Assembly: GCA_029556615.1 (NCBI GenBank)
Contig: JAKQDD010000138.1
Span: 17,396 to 81,395 of the forward strand
From: Verrucomicrobiota bacterium
GTDB taxonomy: Bacteria; Verrucomicrobiota; Verrucomicrobiia; Limisphaerales; J093
Length of the DNA: 64,000 nucleotides
Direction: 5' to 3'
Shown here one piece after another: positions 36,594-45,900 of the stretch; positions within the stretch are counted from its first letter, which is position 1, and each line of letters starts with the position of its first letter. Below the pieces are notes generated by a model. The model was not told the DNA's origin and did no database searches. It saw only the letters and a list, made by a program, of their open reading frames with translations. The position numbers and the translations under genes were made by a program.

Positions 36594-37444
36594 GGGGCGG
36601 GGGGAATGGGTTCCTGGGGAGGGTTGGTCGACGGTTCGTCGTCGGCGGTCGGGGGAGGAGCGTTGGTGGTTGGGGGTGAGTTGGTCGAGGTCGAGGTTGG
36701 GGTTGTGGGGCTTGCGGACGGGGTGACTGCGGGGGGTGGAGCGAGGTCGACGCCAGCGAGTTCGTCGGAAAGGACGACGATGGCGATGCGCCGGTTGTGG
36801 GCCCGGCCCTCGGGGGTTGTGTTATCGGCGATGGGGCGATACTCCCCATAGCCGAGGGCTCCGAGTCGTCGGGGGTCGACCCCGGCTTTTTCGGTGAGGA
36901 ATCGGACAGCAGCGGTGGCGCGGGCCATGGAGAGTTCCCAATTGCTGGCGTAGCGGGAGAGGGCGGAGGCGCGGATGGGGACATTATCGGTGTGTCCGAC
37001 CACATGGATCTGGCGATTGGGGAATTCGCTGAGGATGCCCGCGATTTGCCGGAGGACAGTTTCTCCTTCGGGCTTGAGGGCGGCTTCACCGGAGTCGAAG
37101 AGGATCCGGTCGAGGATGGTGACGGTGAGTTTGCCCTGGAGCTCGGAGATGGTGACATCCTTTGAGGCGATGGCTTTGCGCATGGCATCTTCCATGGAGG
37201 CCTGGCTGCGGAGGGTTTCTTCGCTTTGGGTTCGGAGGGCGTGCACCTGCGCCATGGCGTTTGTGAGGGCAGACTGGGCGTGGGCGAGTTTCGTTTGTTC
37301 CTCCTGGACGCGTGTCTGCAGCTGTTTGAGTTCGAGGCGGGTCTGGCCGAGTTCGAGTCCGCGGTGCCAGGCGGAGAGGCCGAGGAGTGCGAAGGCGACG
37401 CAGGCGGATAGGGCGATGGCGACGAACCAGGTTTGCTTGGGCAT
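36590..37444 (-). CDS. OmpA/MotB-domain envelope protein with coiled coil
   Basis: This 284-residue protein has an N-terminal membrane anchor (residues 5-25, WFVAIALSACVAFALLGLSAW). A Gln/Glu-rich coiled coil spans about 30-95. An OmpA-like peptidoglycan-binding domain spans about 105-230, with ILFDSGEAALKPEG, VVGHTDNVPI and NWELSMARATAAVRFL. The RAHNRRIAIVV segment holds the conserved Arg. The tail is Pro/Thr/Ser-rich and disordered. It probably ties the inner membrane or a complex to the cell wall. It is coupled by a 4-bp overlap to the downstream hydrolase-like gene and lies 12 bp after the DUF1015 gene. Confidence 0.87.
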   Translation of the reverse strand: MPKQTWFVAIALSACVAFALLGLSAWHRGLELGQTRLELKQLQTRVQEEQTKLAHAQSALTNAMAQVHALRTQSEETLRSQASMEDAMRKAIASKDVTISELQGKLTVTILDRILFDSGEAALKPEGETVLRQIAGILSEFPNRQIHVVGHTDNVPIRASALSRYASNWELSMARATAAVRFLTEKAGVDPRRLGALGYGEYRPIADNTTPEGRAHNRRIAIVVLSDELAGVDLAPPPAVTPSASPTTPTSTSTNSPPTTNAPPPTADDEPSTNPPQEPIPPAP

Positions 37445-37456
37445 GGCGGCGTAAGG

Positions 37457-38677
37457 CTAATCGTTCAAGTCATGGGAAAAGAGGGCATCGCGCAGCTTGG
37501 GCTCGAACCAAGTGGATTTCGGGGGCATGATGCCGCCGGCGTCTGCGATTGCGAGGAGATCCTCGATGCGGGTGGGCGCGAGGGCGAAAGCGCAACCGGT
37601 GCCGCGGGCGTTGACGAGCCGTTCGAGTTCCGCGGTGTCCCGGACGCCGCCCACGAAGCGGAGTCGCTTGCTGGTTCGGGGGTCGTGGATGCCGAACACC
37701 GGTCCGAGGACGTGGTGTTGGAGCAAGGCGACATCGAGTTGGTCGGCGGGTGAAGCCGGTTGGGTGAGGTGGGAGCGGAACCGGAGCCGGGACCAGCGGC
37801 CGTTGCAGTAGAGATTGATTTCGCGGCGCGCCTGAGGCTGGGGCGTGGGCGCCGTGAGGAACTCGAAGATGGGAGCGAGCTGATCCCGCAGGGTATCGGG
37901 GGTATGGGGTCCGAGGTCTTCGAGCACCCGGTGGTACGGGAGGATTTGGAGCTCGTCGTGGGCGAAGAGGACGGCAAGGAACCAGGCGCTCGAACCGGCT
38001 CCGGCGCGGGCTTGGAAGACCCGGGCGGCGGCGGCGGTTCGGTGGTGGCCATCAGCGATGTAGAGCCGTGGGATTGTCCTCACGGCATCGGAGAGCGCAG
38101 CGATGGCGGCGGGCTCGGCGACGGTCCACGTGGTATGCCGGACGCCATCCGGAGCGCCGAAATCGGAATCTGGTGTCTGCTGGCAGGCGGTGCGGATCCA
38201 CTGGCGCAGGGATGGCTGGGCGCGATAGATGAGGAAGGCGGGACCGGTTTGGGCCGAGAGCGTCTCGATGTGGCGGGTGCGGTCGTCCTCCTTGTCCGGG
38301 CGGGTCAACTCGTGACGGCGGATGGTGCCGTCGAGGTACTCGCGGCAACTGGCGAGGGCGACGATTCCAGTTTGGGCGTGAGCCCCCATGATCTGGCGAT
38401 ACAGGTAGAAAACGGGGGTTGTCTGGCGGACGAGAATGCCCTGGGTGCGGAAGGCGTCGTAGTTGTCTTTGGCGAGGGCATAGACCTCGGGGGCGTGCGG
38501 GTCGGTGCCGTCGGGGAGGTCGATCTCGGCCTTGCTGACGTGGAAGAAGCTGTGCGGGTTGTCCCGCGCGGCGGCACGGGCTTCCTCCGACGACAGGACA
38601 TCGTAGGGCAACTCCGAGATGCGAGCGGCAAGATCGGCACGCGGCCGCCACGCAGCGAACGGTTGAATCACAGCCAT
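37457..38677 (-). CDS. DUF1015-family protein
   Basis: This is a 406-residue cytoplasmic protein of the conserved DUF1015 family. Family landmarks include the N-terminal PFAAWRPRADLAARISELPYDVLSSEEAR, NPHSFFHVSKAEIDLP, YLYRQ, and the central HELTRPDKEDDRTRHIE. YIADGHHRTAAA comes next, a motif reminiscent of ParB/SerK-like nucleotide-binding proteins. The biochemical role is not settled. It heads a likely three-gene operon with the OmpA-like and hydrolase-like genes (12-bp gap, then 4-bp overlap). Confidence 0.88.
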   Translation of the reverse strand: MAVIQPFAAWRPRADLAARISELPYDVLSSEEARAAARDNPHSFFHVSKAEIDLPDGTDPHAPEVYALAKDNYDAFRTQGILVRQTTPVFYLYRQIMGAHAQTGIVALASCREYLDGTIRRHELTRPDKEDDRTRHIETLSAQTGPAFLIYRAQPSLRQWIRTACQQTPDSDFGAPDGVRHTTWTVAEPAAIAALSDAVRTIPRLYIADGHHRTAAAARVFQARAGAGSSAWFLAVLFAHDELQILPYHRVLEDLGPHTPDTLRDQLAPIFEFLTAPTPQPQARREINLYCNGRWSRLRFRSHLTQPASPADQLDVALLQHHVLGPVFGIHDPRTSKRLRFVGGVRDTAELERLVNARGTGCAFALAPTRIEDLLAIADAGGIMPPKSTWFEPKLRDALFSHDLND

Positions 38678-38736
38678 AACGCGCGCTGTAACCTACGCGG
38701 GGCGGGCGAATGACGCACGTGCAAAGTGTTCGCCCC

Positions 38737-38847
38737 TTGAGGCACGCCTCGCTAGCCCCTCGACTCCTGGGATATGCGGTCAACAGGTCAAGTTTGGCCC
38801 CTGCCGTTCCAACCCCAGCCCCCCGCCTTCGAGGACTCTACATTAGC
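38737..38847 (+). repeat. Palindromic repeat R1, copy 5 (rearranged)
   Basis: Here the right end of module B (TGAGGCACGCCTCGCTAG) precedes module A (CTCGACTCC, GGTCAACAGGTCAAGTTTGG, TTCGAGGACTCTACATTAGC). This is the reverse of the usual A-B order. A 13-base segment, GCACAGACCCTTA, then leads straight into the stop codon of the DHDPS-family gene. The order suggests a remnant of a tandem array or recombination between two copies. Confidence 0.85.
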
Positions 38848-38855
38848 ACAGACCC

Positions 38856-39779
38856 TTATACGGCGACGACGGGGGCGAGGTCGGCCATGGCCTGTTCGAT
38901 GCGGAGGTGCTCCGGGGCCCGGAATTTGTGGAAGGGTTCCGCCATGAAATCGCTGCAAAGGCCGAGGCACGCGGCGGCGCACTTGATTCCCTTGATGATG
39001 GTGGACGGGTGGCGTCCCACGCGGTAGAGGCGGTCCACGACCTGCTGCACGCGCTGCTGGAGATCCCGGGCGCGGGCGACATCGCCGGCGGCGGCGGCCT
39101 GATAAAGCGCGACGTACAAGCGCGGGAACAGGTTCGCACCGCCAGCCACGCCGCCATCCCCGCCCATCAGGACGGAGGGCGCCAGCAGTTCCTCCGGGCC
39201 GACGAACACCGGCCAATCGGGGCGCGAGCCGCGCAATCCCAGCACTTGGGCGAAGTAGATCATGCTGCCGGAGCTGTCCTTGAGGCCGCAAATGCCCGGT
39301 TGGTCGAGCGCCCAGCGAACGGTGTCCAGCTCGTAGGACACCTTGGTCAGGGGCGGCATGTTGTAGAGAAACAACGGGAGGGGGAGCTCAGGGAGGAGAT
39401 GCTGCAGGTATTCGCGGAGCTCGGGTTGGCCCTCCGGCATGTAGTAGGGCGGCGCCAGCACCAGGGCGTCGGCCCCGGCGTCGGCAGCGTGGCGCGCGAT
39501 GCCGACGGACTCGGCAAAGGCGGTGTCGGTGATGCCGACCAGGACGGGACACCGACGGGCGACGTGCCGGCAGGTTTGGCTGATGAGGTCGCGTCGAACG
39601 CGGTAGCTCAGACTTGGGCCCTCGCCGGTGGTGCCCAGGATGAACAAGCCTTGCACCCCCCCACCGAGAATGTGCTCGAGAAGGCGCTCGAGGCCGGCCT
39701 CGTCCAAGGCGTCGCGGTCGCGCAGGGGACTGAGCACAGGAGGAACGATTCCACGGAGCATTCCCAGTGAGGTACTCAT
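38856..39779 (-). CDS. Dihydrodipicolinate synthase/N-acetylneuraminate lyase family protein
   Basis: This 307-residue class I aldolase TIM barrel has a Schiff-base lysine K167 (GLKDSSG), a conserved Tyr Y139 (FLYNMP) and GTTGEG at about residues 49-54. The family includes DapA, which makes tetrahydrodipicolinate for lysine and peptidoglycan, as well as sugar-acid aldolases. No other lysine gene is nearby, so a sugar-acid aldolase role is equally possible. The ATG at 39779 gives MSTSLGMLRGIVPPVLSPL. It is monocistronic between repeats R1 and R3. Confidence 0.88.
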   Translation of the reverse strand: MSTSLGMLRGIVPPVLSPLRDRDALDEAGLERLLEHILGGGVQGLFILGTTGEGPSLSYRVRRDLISQTCRHVARRCPVLVGITDTAFAESVGIARHAADAGADALVLAPPYYMPEGQPELREYLQHLLPELPLPLFLYNMPPLTKVSYELDTVRWALDQPGICGLKDSSGSMIYFAQVLGLRGSRPDWPVFVGPEELLAPSVLMGGDGGVAGGANLFPRLYVALYQAAAAGDVARARDLQQRVQQVVDRLYRVGRHPSTIIKGIKCAAACLGLCSDFMAEPFHKFRAPEHLRIEQAMADLAPVVAV

Positions 39780-39838
39780 GATGTCGCGCTGATCAAGCCA
39801 GAAAGCCGGGCTGAGGGCGAGCGCTTTTCGCAGTTCTT

Positions 39839-39917
39839 GAATCGGCGAGGGGAAGTTCCGCGCCGATTCGGGGCGGATCGCCGATTGGGGTGGGGTGGAG
39901 CCGGCTTCGCGGGGACG
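39839..39917 (+). repeat. Dispersed fragment of repeat R3
   Basis: Matches the tandem unit at 63746-64000: AATCGGCGAGGGGAAGTTCC, GATTCGGGGCGGATC, CCGATTGGGG and GCCGGCTTCGCGGGGACG. It lies in the 351-bp gap 39780-40130. The rest of that gap shows no recognisable gene or RNA. Confidence 0.75.
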
Positions 39918-40130
39918 AGTCTGCAGCCGCGGGTGCTGACTCTGAAGCCGCGGGCGATGACCGTGGCGGGTGAAGGGGGGCAGCGAACAGTTACTGGGCC
40001 TCCCTCACCGCAGGCTGCGGGCGGCGACAGCATCTCATCGCTGTGCTCTCTGGAAGACAAAGCAAGCCCGCGCATCGAGCCGGCCGCCGGAGTTGCCATG
40101 TCTTGCGCAGAGACTGCGGAGCACGGTTCT

Positions 40131-40934
40131 TTACGGGTTGCAGTGCGGGGGTGTTGCCGGGGGTGGGGCGGGCGGGGCCGGGTCGCCGAGGCGGAAGAAG
40201 CGGAAGAGCCGGTCGCGGTACCAGGTCGAGAGGAATGCCAGGAGCACGAACGGCCAGACCACCGCGAACGTGGCAAGCGCCATGACCAGTGCGGCGATGA
40301 CCATCTGGTACAACTCGGGGCCGAAGCCTCCGGACAGTCCCGAGATCATCCAGACCGCGAGGGCTGGGATCGCCCAGAGAACAGCCAGCCAGAAATACAC
40401 CACGATCGAGAACAGGACGGCCGACGGGCGCCTGCGGCAGACTCGGGCGGTCAGACTCAGGGCCATGGCGGCGATCAGGGCCATGACGGCCAGGAACCCG
40501 AGCACGCTGAGCACCTCGAGGCCGGCTTCGCTGAAATCGAGCGCGCCGAGGTAGGCGAGCACGGACGCGGCTTCGAGGACGAGCAGCATCAGGAAGAACA
40601 CGACCCAGCGCGAGGGCTTCGACAGGTACGGGGAGGCGAGCCAGAGCGCCGAAAGGCCGAATGCGAGCCCCACAAACGCCCCGCCCATCATGTCAACGGC
40701 CTCCGAGGGGATGCTCCCGAAGAAGGCGGATACGGTCCAGCGAAGGGCGCCAATCACGAGCAACGGCACCAGGATCCACCACGCCCGTAGGGATCGGTTG
40801 GCCGGGAGGAGGAGCAACAGGAGAATGCCGATCCAGGGCAGGATGGCCGGGAAGGTCGGCGCCCAGTCGTAATCCACTGGCGGACCTTCCTTGGGGCCGA
40901 GCGCGCCGAGGTCAGCGACTGCTGTCACCTGCAA
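40131..40934 (-). CDS. Polytopic inner-membrane protein, unknown
   Basis: This 267-residue hydrophobic protein has about seven predicted membrane segments, for example FPAILPWIGILLLLLLPA, WWILVPLLVIGALRW, WVVFFLMLLVLEAASVLAYLG and VIAALVMALATFAVVWPFVLLAF. A short C-terminal Pro-rich tail follows. No family motif was recognised. The reading begins at a TTG at 40934; a GTG two codons later is an equally good start. A separate minus-strand gene lies 51 bp upstream, so they may be co-transcribed. Confidence 0.6.
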   Translation of the reverse strand: MQVTAVADLGALGPKEGPPVDYDWAPTFPAILPWIGILLLLLLPANRSLRAWWILVPLLVIGALRWTVSAFFGSIPSEAVDMMGGAFVGLAFGLSALWLASPYLSKPSRWVVFFLMLLVLEAASVLAYLGALDFSEAGLEVLSVLGFLAVMALIAAMALSLTARVCRRRPSAVLFSIVVYFWLAVLWAIPALAVWMISGLSGGFGPELYQMVIAALVMALATFAVVWPFVLLAFLSTWYRDRLFRFFRLGDPAPPAPPPATPPHCNP

Positions 40935-40985
40935 CTTGCCACCGACGCCGGGAGGTACTCGCCATGAGTACGAGCAGGTGCCCCC

Positions 40986-42155
40986 TCAGCCATACTGGAA
41001 CCTGCCGCTGGCAAGTTCCCGGTTGTCCTGCCGGATTGTGAACTGGGGCGGTTCGCGGTCCGTGGTGTCCAGGCGGTACGGGGCGCCGTCGGCACCCAGG
41101 AGTTGGTAATTGAGGACGAGCACGCCTCCGCGGCGGCGGATTGTGACATGGTTGGTGAGGGGGCCGCCGACGGTGAGCGACGCGGGCTTCGAGTCGGTGA
41201 CGGCGAGGGCTGGCGCGGAGGCTTCGGATCGGATTGCCGCGAGCGATCCGGCTTCGAGTTGGGCCTGGACCCGGGCGTAGGTGTCCACGGGCAGACGCAC
41301 CGAGGCGGGCGGGTTGTCCAGCACTGCGGTGTGGTGTTGACCGCGGAGGATGAGCCGACGGACATGGGTGCCGGTGAGCCGGAGATCGCCGAGGGCGGGC
41401 GTCTGCGGCTGCAGGTCGAGCCGGTAGCGCGATCCTGTCGGGCCCGCCTCGGTCCGGGCGGCGAGGTCGAATGCCCGGCCGGCGAAGAACAGGTGCTGGG
41501 CGAAGTCAAAGGCATCGTGCGTCTGACCTATCAGGTCGAAGGGTTTGTCCCGGGCCTCCCAGGGGCGGAGGAGGAAGCTGTGAATCGAGCTGCCTCCCAG
41601 CAGGTTCTCGACGATTCCGACCTGGTAATCCTTGCCTTCGAGGGTGAGTTTGCCCTGCCAGTACGTGCGCTGGGCGATGTAGCCATGGACGCCGCCTCCA
41701 GTGTTGGCGATGTGCAGGTTGACCCTCTGGGTGCGGACGCCGCTGGCGTCCGACCACGGGATGAGGACGTCCTTGTACTCCTGGTAATAACCCCGGGTGC
41801 TGTTGGTGTAGCGGCCCTGGGGATCGTCCTCGAGATCGCGGTTGCGGTTGAGATCGAAGTGGAGCGTGCCCCGGGTGACATTCCAGAGGAGCGGCAGGGG
41901 CTTGTTCTCGGAACTGGCCAAGGTCAGCGACTGGCGCAGGACCGTGTCCTTGCCCGCGTCGGGCTCGCCTGTGAAGGGGTCGGATTCCGGCTGGATGTTG
42001 AGGCCCCAGTTCATCAGGGAGCCCTCGACGTCGCGGGGTTCGAGCGCGATCGAGATGGGGTCGTTGGCTGGGGCTTGAGCAAAGGCAGGGCCAGCGCTCC
42101 AGGCGGCAAGGAGGAGCGCTACCAGCGGCCACCACGAGAAATGAGGAGTGACCAT
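40986..42155 (-). CDS. Secreted protein, unknown, with a possible calcium-loop motif
   Basis: This 389-residue protein has a clear signal peptide (WWPLVALLLAAWSAGPAFAQA). The mature part is beta-rich and contains FDLNRNRDLEDDP, similar to the Asp/Asn-rich loop of dockerin/EF-hand-like calcium sites. A C-terminal beta domain follows (HVTIRRRGGVLVLNYQLLGADGAPYRL). No enzyme family was recognised. It lies 71 bp downstream of the ECF sigma factor gene on the same strand, so it could be in the same transcript or a target of that sigma factor. The ATG at 42155 is the natural start. Confidence 0.65.
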   Translation of the reverse strand: MVTPHFSWWPLVALLLAAWSAGPAFAQAPANDPISIALEPRDVEGSLMNWGLNIQPESDPFTGEPDAGKDTVLRQSLTLASSENKPLPLLWNVTRGTLHFDLNRNRDLEDDPQGRYTNSTRGYYQEYKDVLIPWSDASGVRTQRVNLHIANTGGGVHGYIAQRTYWQGKLTLEGKDYQVGIVENLLGGSSIHSFLLRPWEARDKPFDLIGQTHDAFDFAQHLFFAGRAFDLAARTEAGPTGSRYRLDLQPQTPALGDLRLTGTHVRRLILRGQHHTAVLDNPPASVRLPVDTYARVQAQLEAGSLAAIRSEASAPALAVTDSKPASLTVGGPLTNHVTIRRRGGVLVLNYQLLGADGAPYRLDTTDREPPQFTIRQDNRELASGRFQYG

Positions 42156-42226
42156 GCCGTAACCCGCGGGGAGAGTAGCCCCGGGGAGAGGAGGAATTCA
42201 ATCGAAATCCGGGCGGGGGCGGCGAA

Positions 42227-42901
42227 TTACTCCTGCTGCAATTGGCGCAGTTCAGCGGCGAGCAATCGGCTCAGGCGATGTTTGATCAAGTGGACGCGGG
42301 CGGCGCTGACGCCGAAGCTGCGGGCGACTTCGCGGGCGGGCCAGGCCTGGATCGCGTAGAGGTCAAAGATCTGATAGTGCTTTTCGTCAACGCGCGCTTT
42401 CAGCCGTTCCATGGCGCGCGCGAGCAGGTCTTGTTGCCATTCCTCGTCCCAGAGGGCGCTGACCTGTTCCCCCTCCGCGGCCGGGATCCGCTCGATCGCT
42501 GCGGTCGGGTCGGTGTCGCGGGGTTGGCGATCGATCGAGGTTTCCTGGGGGTGTCGTTTGCGGATCTGGTCGCGGACGCGCCACAGGGTCAGGTTGAAGA
42601 GCCAGGTCTTGAAGGAGCAGCGGCGGGGGTCGTATTGGAAGTTCGGCAGGTTGCGGGCGACGGTGATGACGGTTTCCTGGACGACCTCTTCGGCTTCGGT
42701 GGGTGTCAGATCGTGCCTGAGGGCGAAGCTGAAGATCAACTTGCGGTAAGTGGTGTAGAACTCCTGCCAGCTGACCTGGTCTTCCAGGTCTTTCAGTCGT
42801 TCCAGCAGACTGGCGCGGGTGGCCAGGGCCTGTTGCCGATCCGGATCCATCGCGGGTGGGCCTTTGACCGGTTCAACGGGCGACGCGCGGCGTTCTTTCA
42901 T
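42227..42901 (-). CDS. ECF-type RNA polymerase sigma factor
   Basis: This 224-residue sigma-70-family factor has regions 2 and 4 only. Region 2 is visible at QEFYTTYRKLIFSFALRHDLTPTEAEEVVQETVITVARNL...FKTWLFNLTLWRVRDQIRK. Region 4 is visible at HYQIFDLYAIQAWPAREVARSFGVSAARVHLIKHRLSRLL, a helix-turn-helix. Its ATG overlaps the stop of the Ser/Thr kinase gene as ATGA. ECF factors linked to such kinases are known in Planctomycetes/Verrucomicrobia, where phosphorylation rather than an anti-sigma factor may control them. No anti-sigma gene is adjacent. Confidence 0.92.
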   Translation of the reverse strand: MKERRASPVEPVKGPPAMDPDRQQALATRASLLERLKDLEDQVSWQEFYTTYRKLIFSFALRHDLTPTEAEEVVQETVITVARNLPNFQYDPRRCSFKTWLFNLTLWRVRDQIRKRHPQETSIDRQPRDTDPTAAIERIPAAEGEQVSALWDEEWQQDLLARAMERLKARVDEKHYQIFDLYAIQAWPAREVARSFGVSAARVHLIKHRLSRLLAAELRQLQQE

Positions 42902-45900
42902 GGTGCTCCCTCGGCGGTGATGGCGAAGACGAGCAGCGTGGCTGCGTTGGAGCTAGCCTGCAAGGCAAGGCTGCGGACCGTCCGGTGCTGGTGTTCTGCC
43001 GGCAGGTCCCAGGTGGTGCGGGTCAGATAGAGCAACGGCCTGGGGAAGGCCGGGTTGGGAGACGCCGCGGTCCACGCCAGGGCGCTGCGAAGGCCGGGGG
43101 CGGTTCCCGCCCATGCCATCCCCACCGACTCGAAGAAACGAGCGTCATCATAGGGGGGCACGTCATCGGGATTCATCGGGTTGACCACCGCCTTTTCCCC
43201 TGTGTCATACGTCACCTCGAAGCGTGCCACGGGCTCGCGGAGTCCCTGGCGGCCGACCCTTTGGCCGGACGCGTGCAGGAAGTGAATTCGACGACAGGCC
43301 CGACCCACGGGGATCAGAACCGGGTTGGCTCGTCCCAGCCGGATGGCGCCCCGCGCATCGAAGGGAACGCCGCCCAGGAGTTGAACCCCGCTGCTCAAGG
43401 CGCGGAACGACGCGCCGGGGGTTTCCCCGGCGAGCGGTTCTCCCAGAGGGAGGTTATAGGAGGTCCCGAGATCCAGCATGTCCGCTGAGGCCCAGGGTTG
43501 CCGTGGGAGAATGACGGACCAGCGGGAGCGTCCTTCACGAATGGCCTGGCTGACGAGGCTGGCTGCGTGTTGCGCATAGGCGAGGCGGTGGGCGTGCCGG
43601 TTGTGGGGGCTGAGGGGGGCGGGTCTTTCCCAATGAAATACGGCGGCCTCCCAATCCATGGCGTGTTCCGCGGCCTCGGCCTGGTCGCGATGCCAGCGTT
43701 GGCGGGTTGCGGCATCCGGGGAGGTGGGCAGGACGTGGTTCCGGCGCAACCGGTCGAGGAGACGCCCGCGCTCCGGTTCATCCACCGACAGCATGCCGCC
43801 CTCGCCATCGGGCCGTTGTCCGCCCAGGAAGGCGGCCATGTCCGCCAGGGATTCCTGGTCCAATGGGTCGACGGTGGCCGGGAGCGGGGCGGGGTGGCTG
43901 AGGGTTGGATCGTAGCGGGCTGGGGTGGGCGGCTCGATAAGGGTCCGGGTTGGCAGGTCCCAAGTCCAGATGTGGAGGTCGGAGTTTTCGGCGATCAGGT
44001 GGCGTCCGTCCAGGCTGAAGGCGAGCCGTCGCCAGGGCAGCGAATTCTGACCGGCGAGCGCGTAGCGGGTCTGGCGGGTCCGGATCAGGATTTCACGGCC
44101 GGCGATTTCGGCGGTGAGCGTTCCGTCTGAGGCGGTGGCGGAGGTGTGATCGCCGCAGAGGGGAGGCACGAGCTGGGGGGTCATGCGCACGCGGCTGAGG
44201 TTCCAGAGCCAGGCGTCTGTGGAGCCGAGGAGGAGCAGGTCGGTTCCGTCGGGACTGAACCGGACCAGCCAGCCGGGCAGGGGGGGGCCAAAGGGCTCGC
44301 GCCGGAGCACGTCCCAGATTCGCACGAATCCGTCAGCCGAGCTGGCAGCCAGGTATCGACCGTCGGGGCTGAACGTGAGGCGATTGATGGAGAACGCGTG
44401 GGGGAAGACCGCGGGCGGATCCTCGAGATCGCCCAAGTCCCAGGCCAGGACCGATCCGGTGTCAGCGACCGCGGCCACGCGACTGCCGCGGGCGCTGCAG
44501 CAAGGCAGGCGAGAGGAGGATCCCGATCCGAGCGTTGCCGCCTGTTGTCCGTCAGTGGTGCGGATCAAGGTGAGGCCCTGGGCGTGAGTCACCACGAGGA
44601 AGCGGTTATCCGGGCTGAACTGGGCGCCGGTGGTCCGGATGGGGGCCAGCGCTTTCAGGAATCGCTTCCGGCCGCTATCGAGGTCCCAGATCGAGCCTTC
44701 CTCGTTTTGGGCATAGGCGAGGTGCTTGCCATCCGGACTGACGCTGAAGGGATCGGCGAAGCTCCCGGTTTGCAGGGCGTGTATCGCGGGGCCATGGCCT
44801 TCCATGGCGACGAACCGCTGCTGTTCGAGGTCCCAGCGCCGGACCGTTCGATCCCACCAGGTCAGGACGAGAGAGCGGCCGGCGAGCAGGAAGGGACGAT
44901 CGGGGACGGTCATGCGATGGAGGACGGGGCGGGCGAGGGTGAGGGCGGCCTGGGGGTGGGGCGCATCTGCGGAGAGGAGGTCGACCTCGATTTCGGTGGT
45001 GTGGGCGGCGTCGATGTCGAGCCATTCGAGGCGGAGCGCGCCGGACCAGCCATAATGAGTTCTGGGCAGATTGTCGGAGGACATCACAAGGCGCCCGTCC
45101 TGCACCTCGTAGCGGTTGGACGAGTCCTTGGGGGCCGCGCTGATCCACCGGTCCAGAGTCGGATCTGAGAAATCGTCGATCAGCCTCCAGGCCGTGGGGT
45201 TTTCGTTCGAGGGATAGCGCCGCATCTTGAGGTTATCCCAGACGAGGCGGCCGCGGGCGTTTGGCACATCGGCCACGGAGGCGTTCTCCAACATCAGGAA
45301 CGCCCGACCCCACGTGGGACCGGGGGGATGGTCGTGGCCGAAATCGAACGGGTCGGTTGCCGGCGTGTCGCGGAGCTCGCCTTGGCAGAAGATGCGGCCT
45401 TCCGGTCCGCGTTGGCGCACGGCGTATTGAATCGTCAGGATGTCGCCCTGACCGGCCAGTTTGAGTCCGAGGGTCAGGTTGGTGAAGTGCTCGGAGAGAG
45501 GGGTGAGCTCCTGAACCCGGGCGAAGCGGCGGGCGCCCTTGGCGAGGTAGGCGCGTCCCAGCGTTTGATTGAGTCCCACGGAGTAACCGTCCGAGGCGAA
45601 CCCGACCGCTTGATCGAGGCGGAGGGGGCTGCGGTCGGGGTGGGTGAGGTCCCAGAGGATGGCCTGCTGTCCCGCCGTGATGGTGAGCAGTTGGTCGCCG
45701 GACGGCGTGAACTCGCATCGCAGGACTGGGAACTCATGCGGCAGGGTTCGAAGGCAGGCGCCCGAGGCGGTTTCCCACAAGCGGACGCCGCCGTCCTCGT
45801 GGGCGGTGGCGATCCAACGGCTGTCGAGACTCTGGTCGGCGGCCATCACCCTTGTGGCTGGCGCGGAGAATCGGGCACTGGGCAGGGGGCAGTGTTCGAG

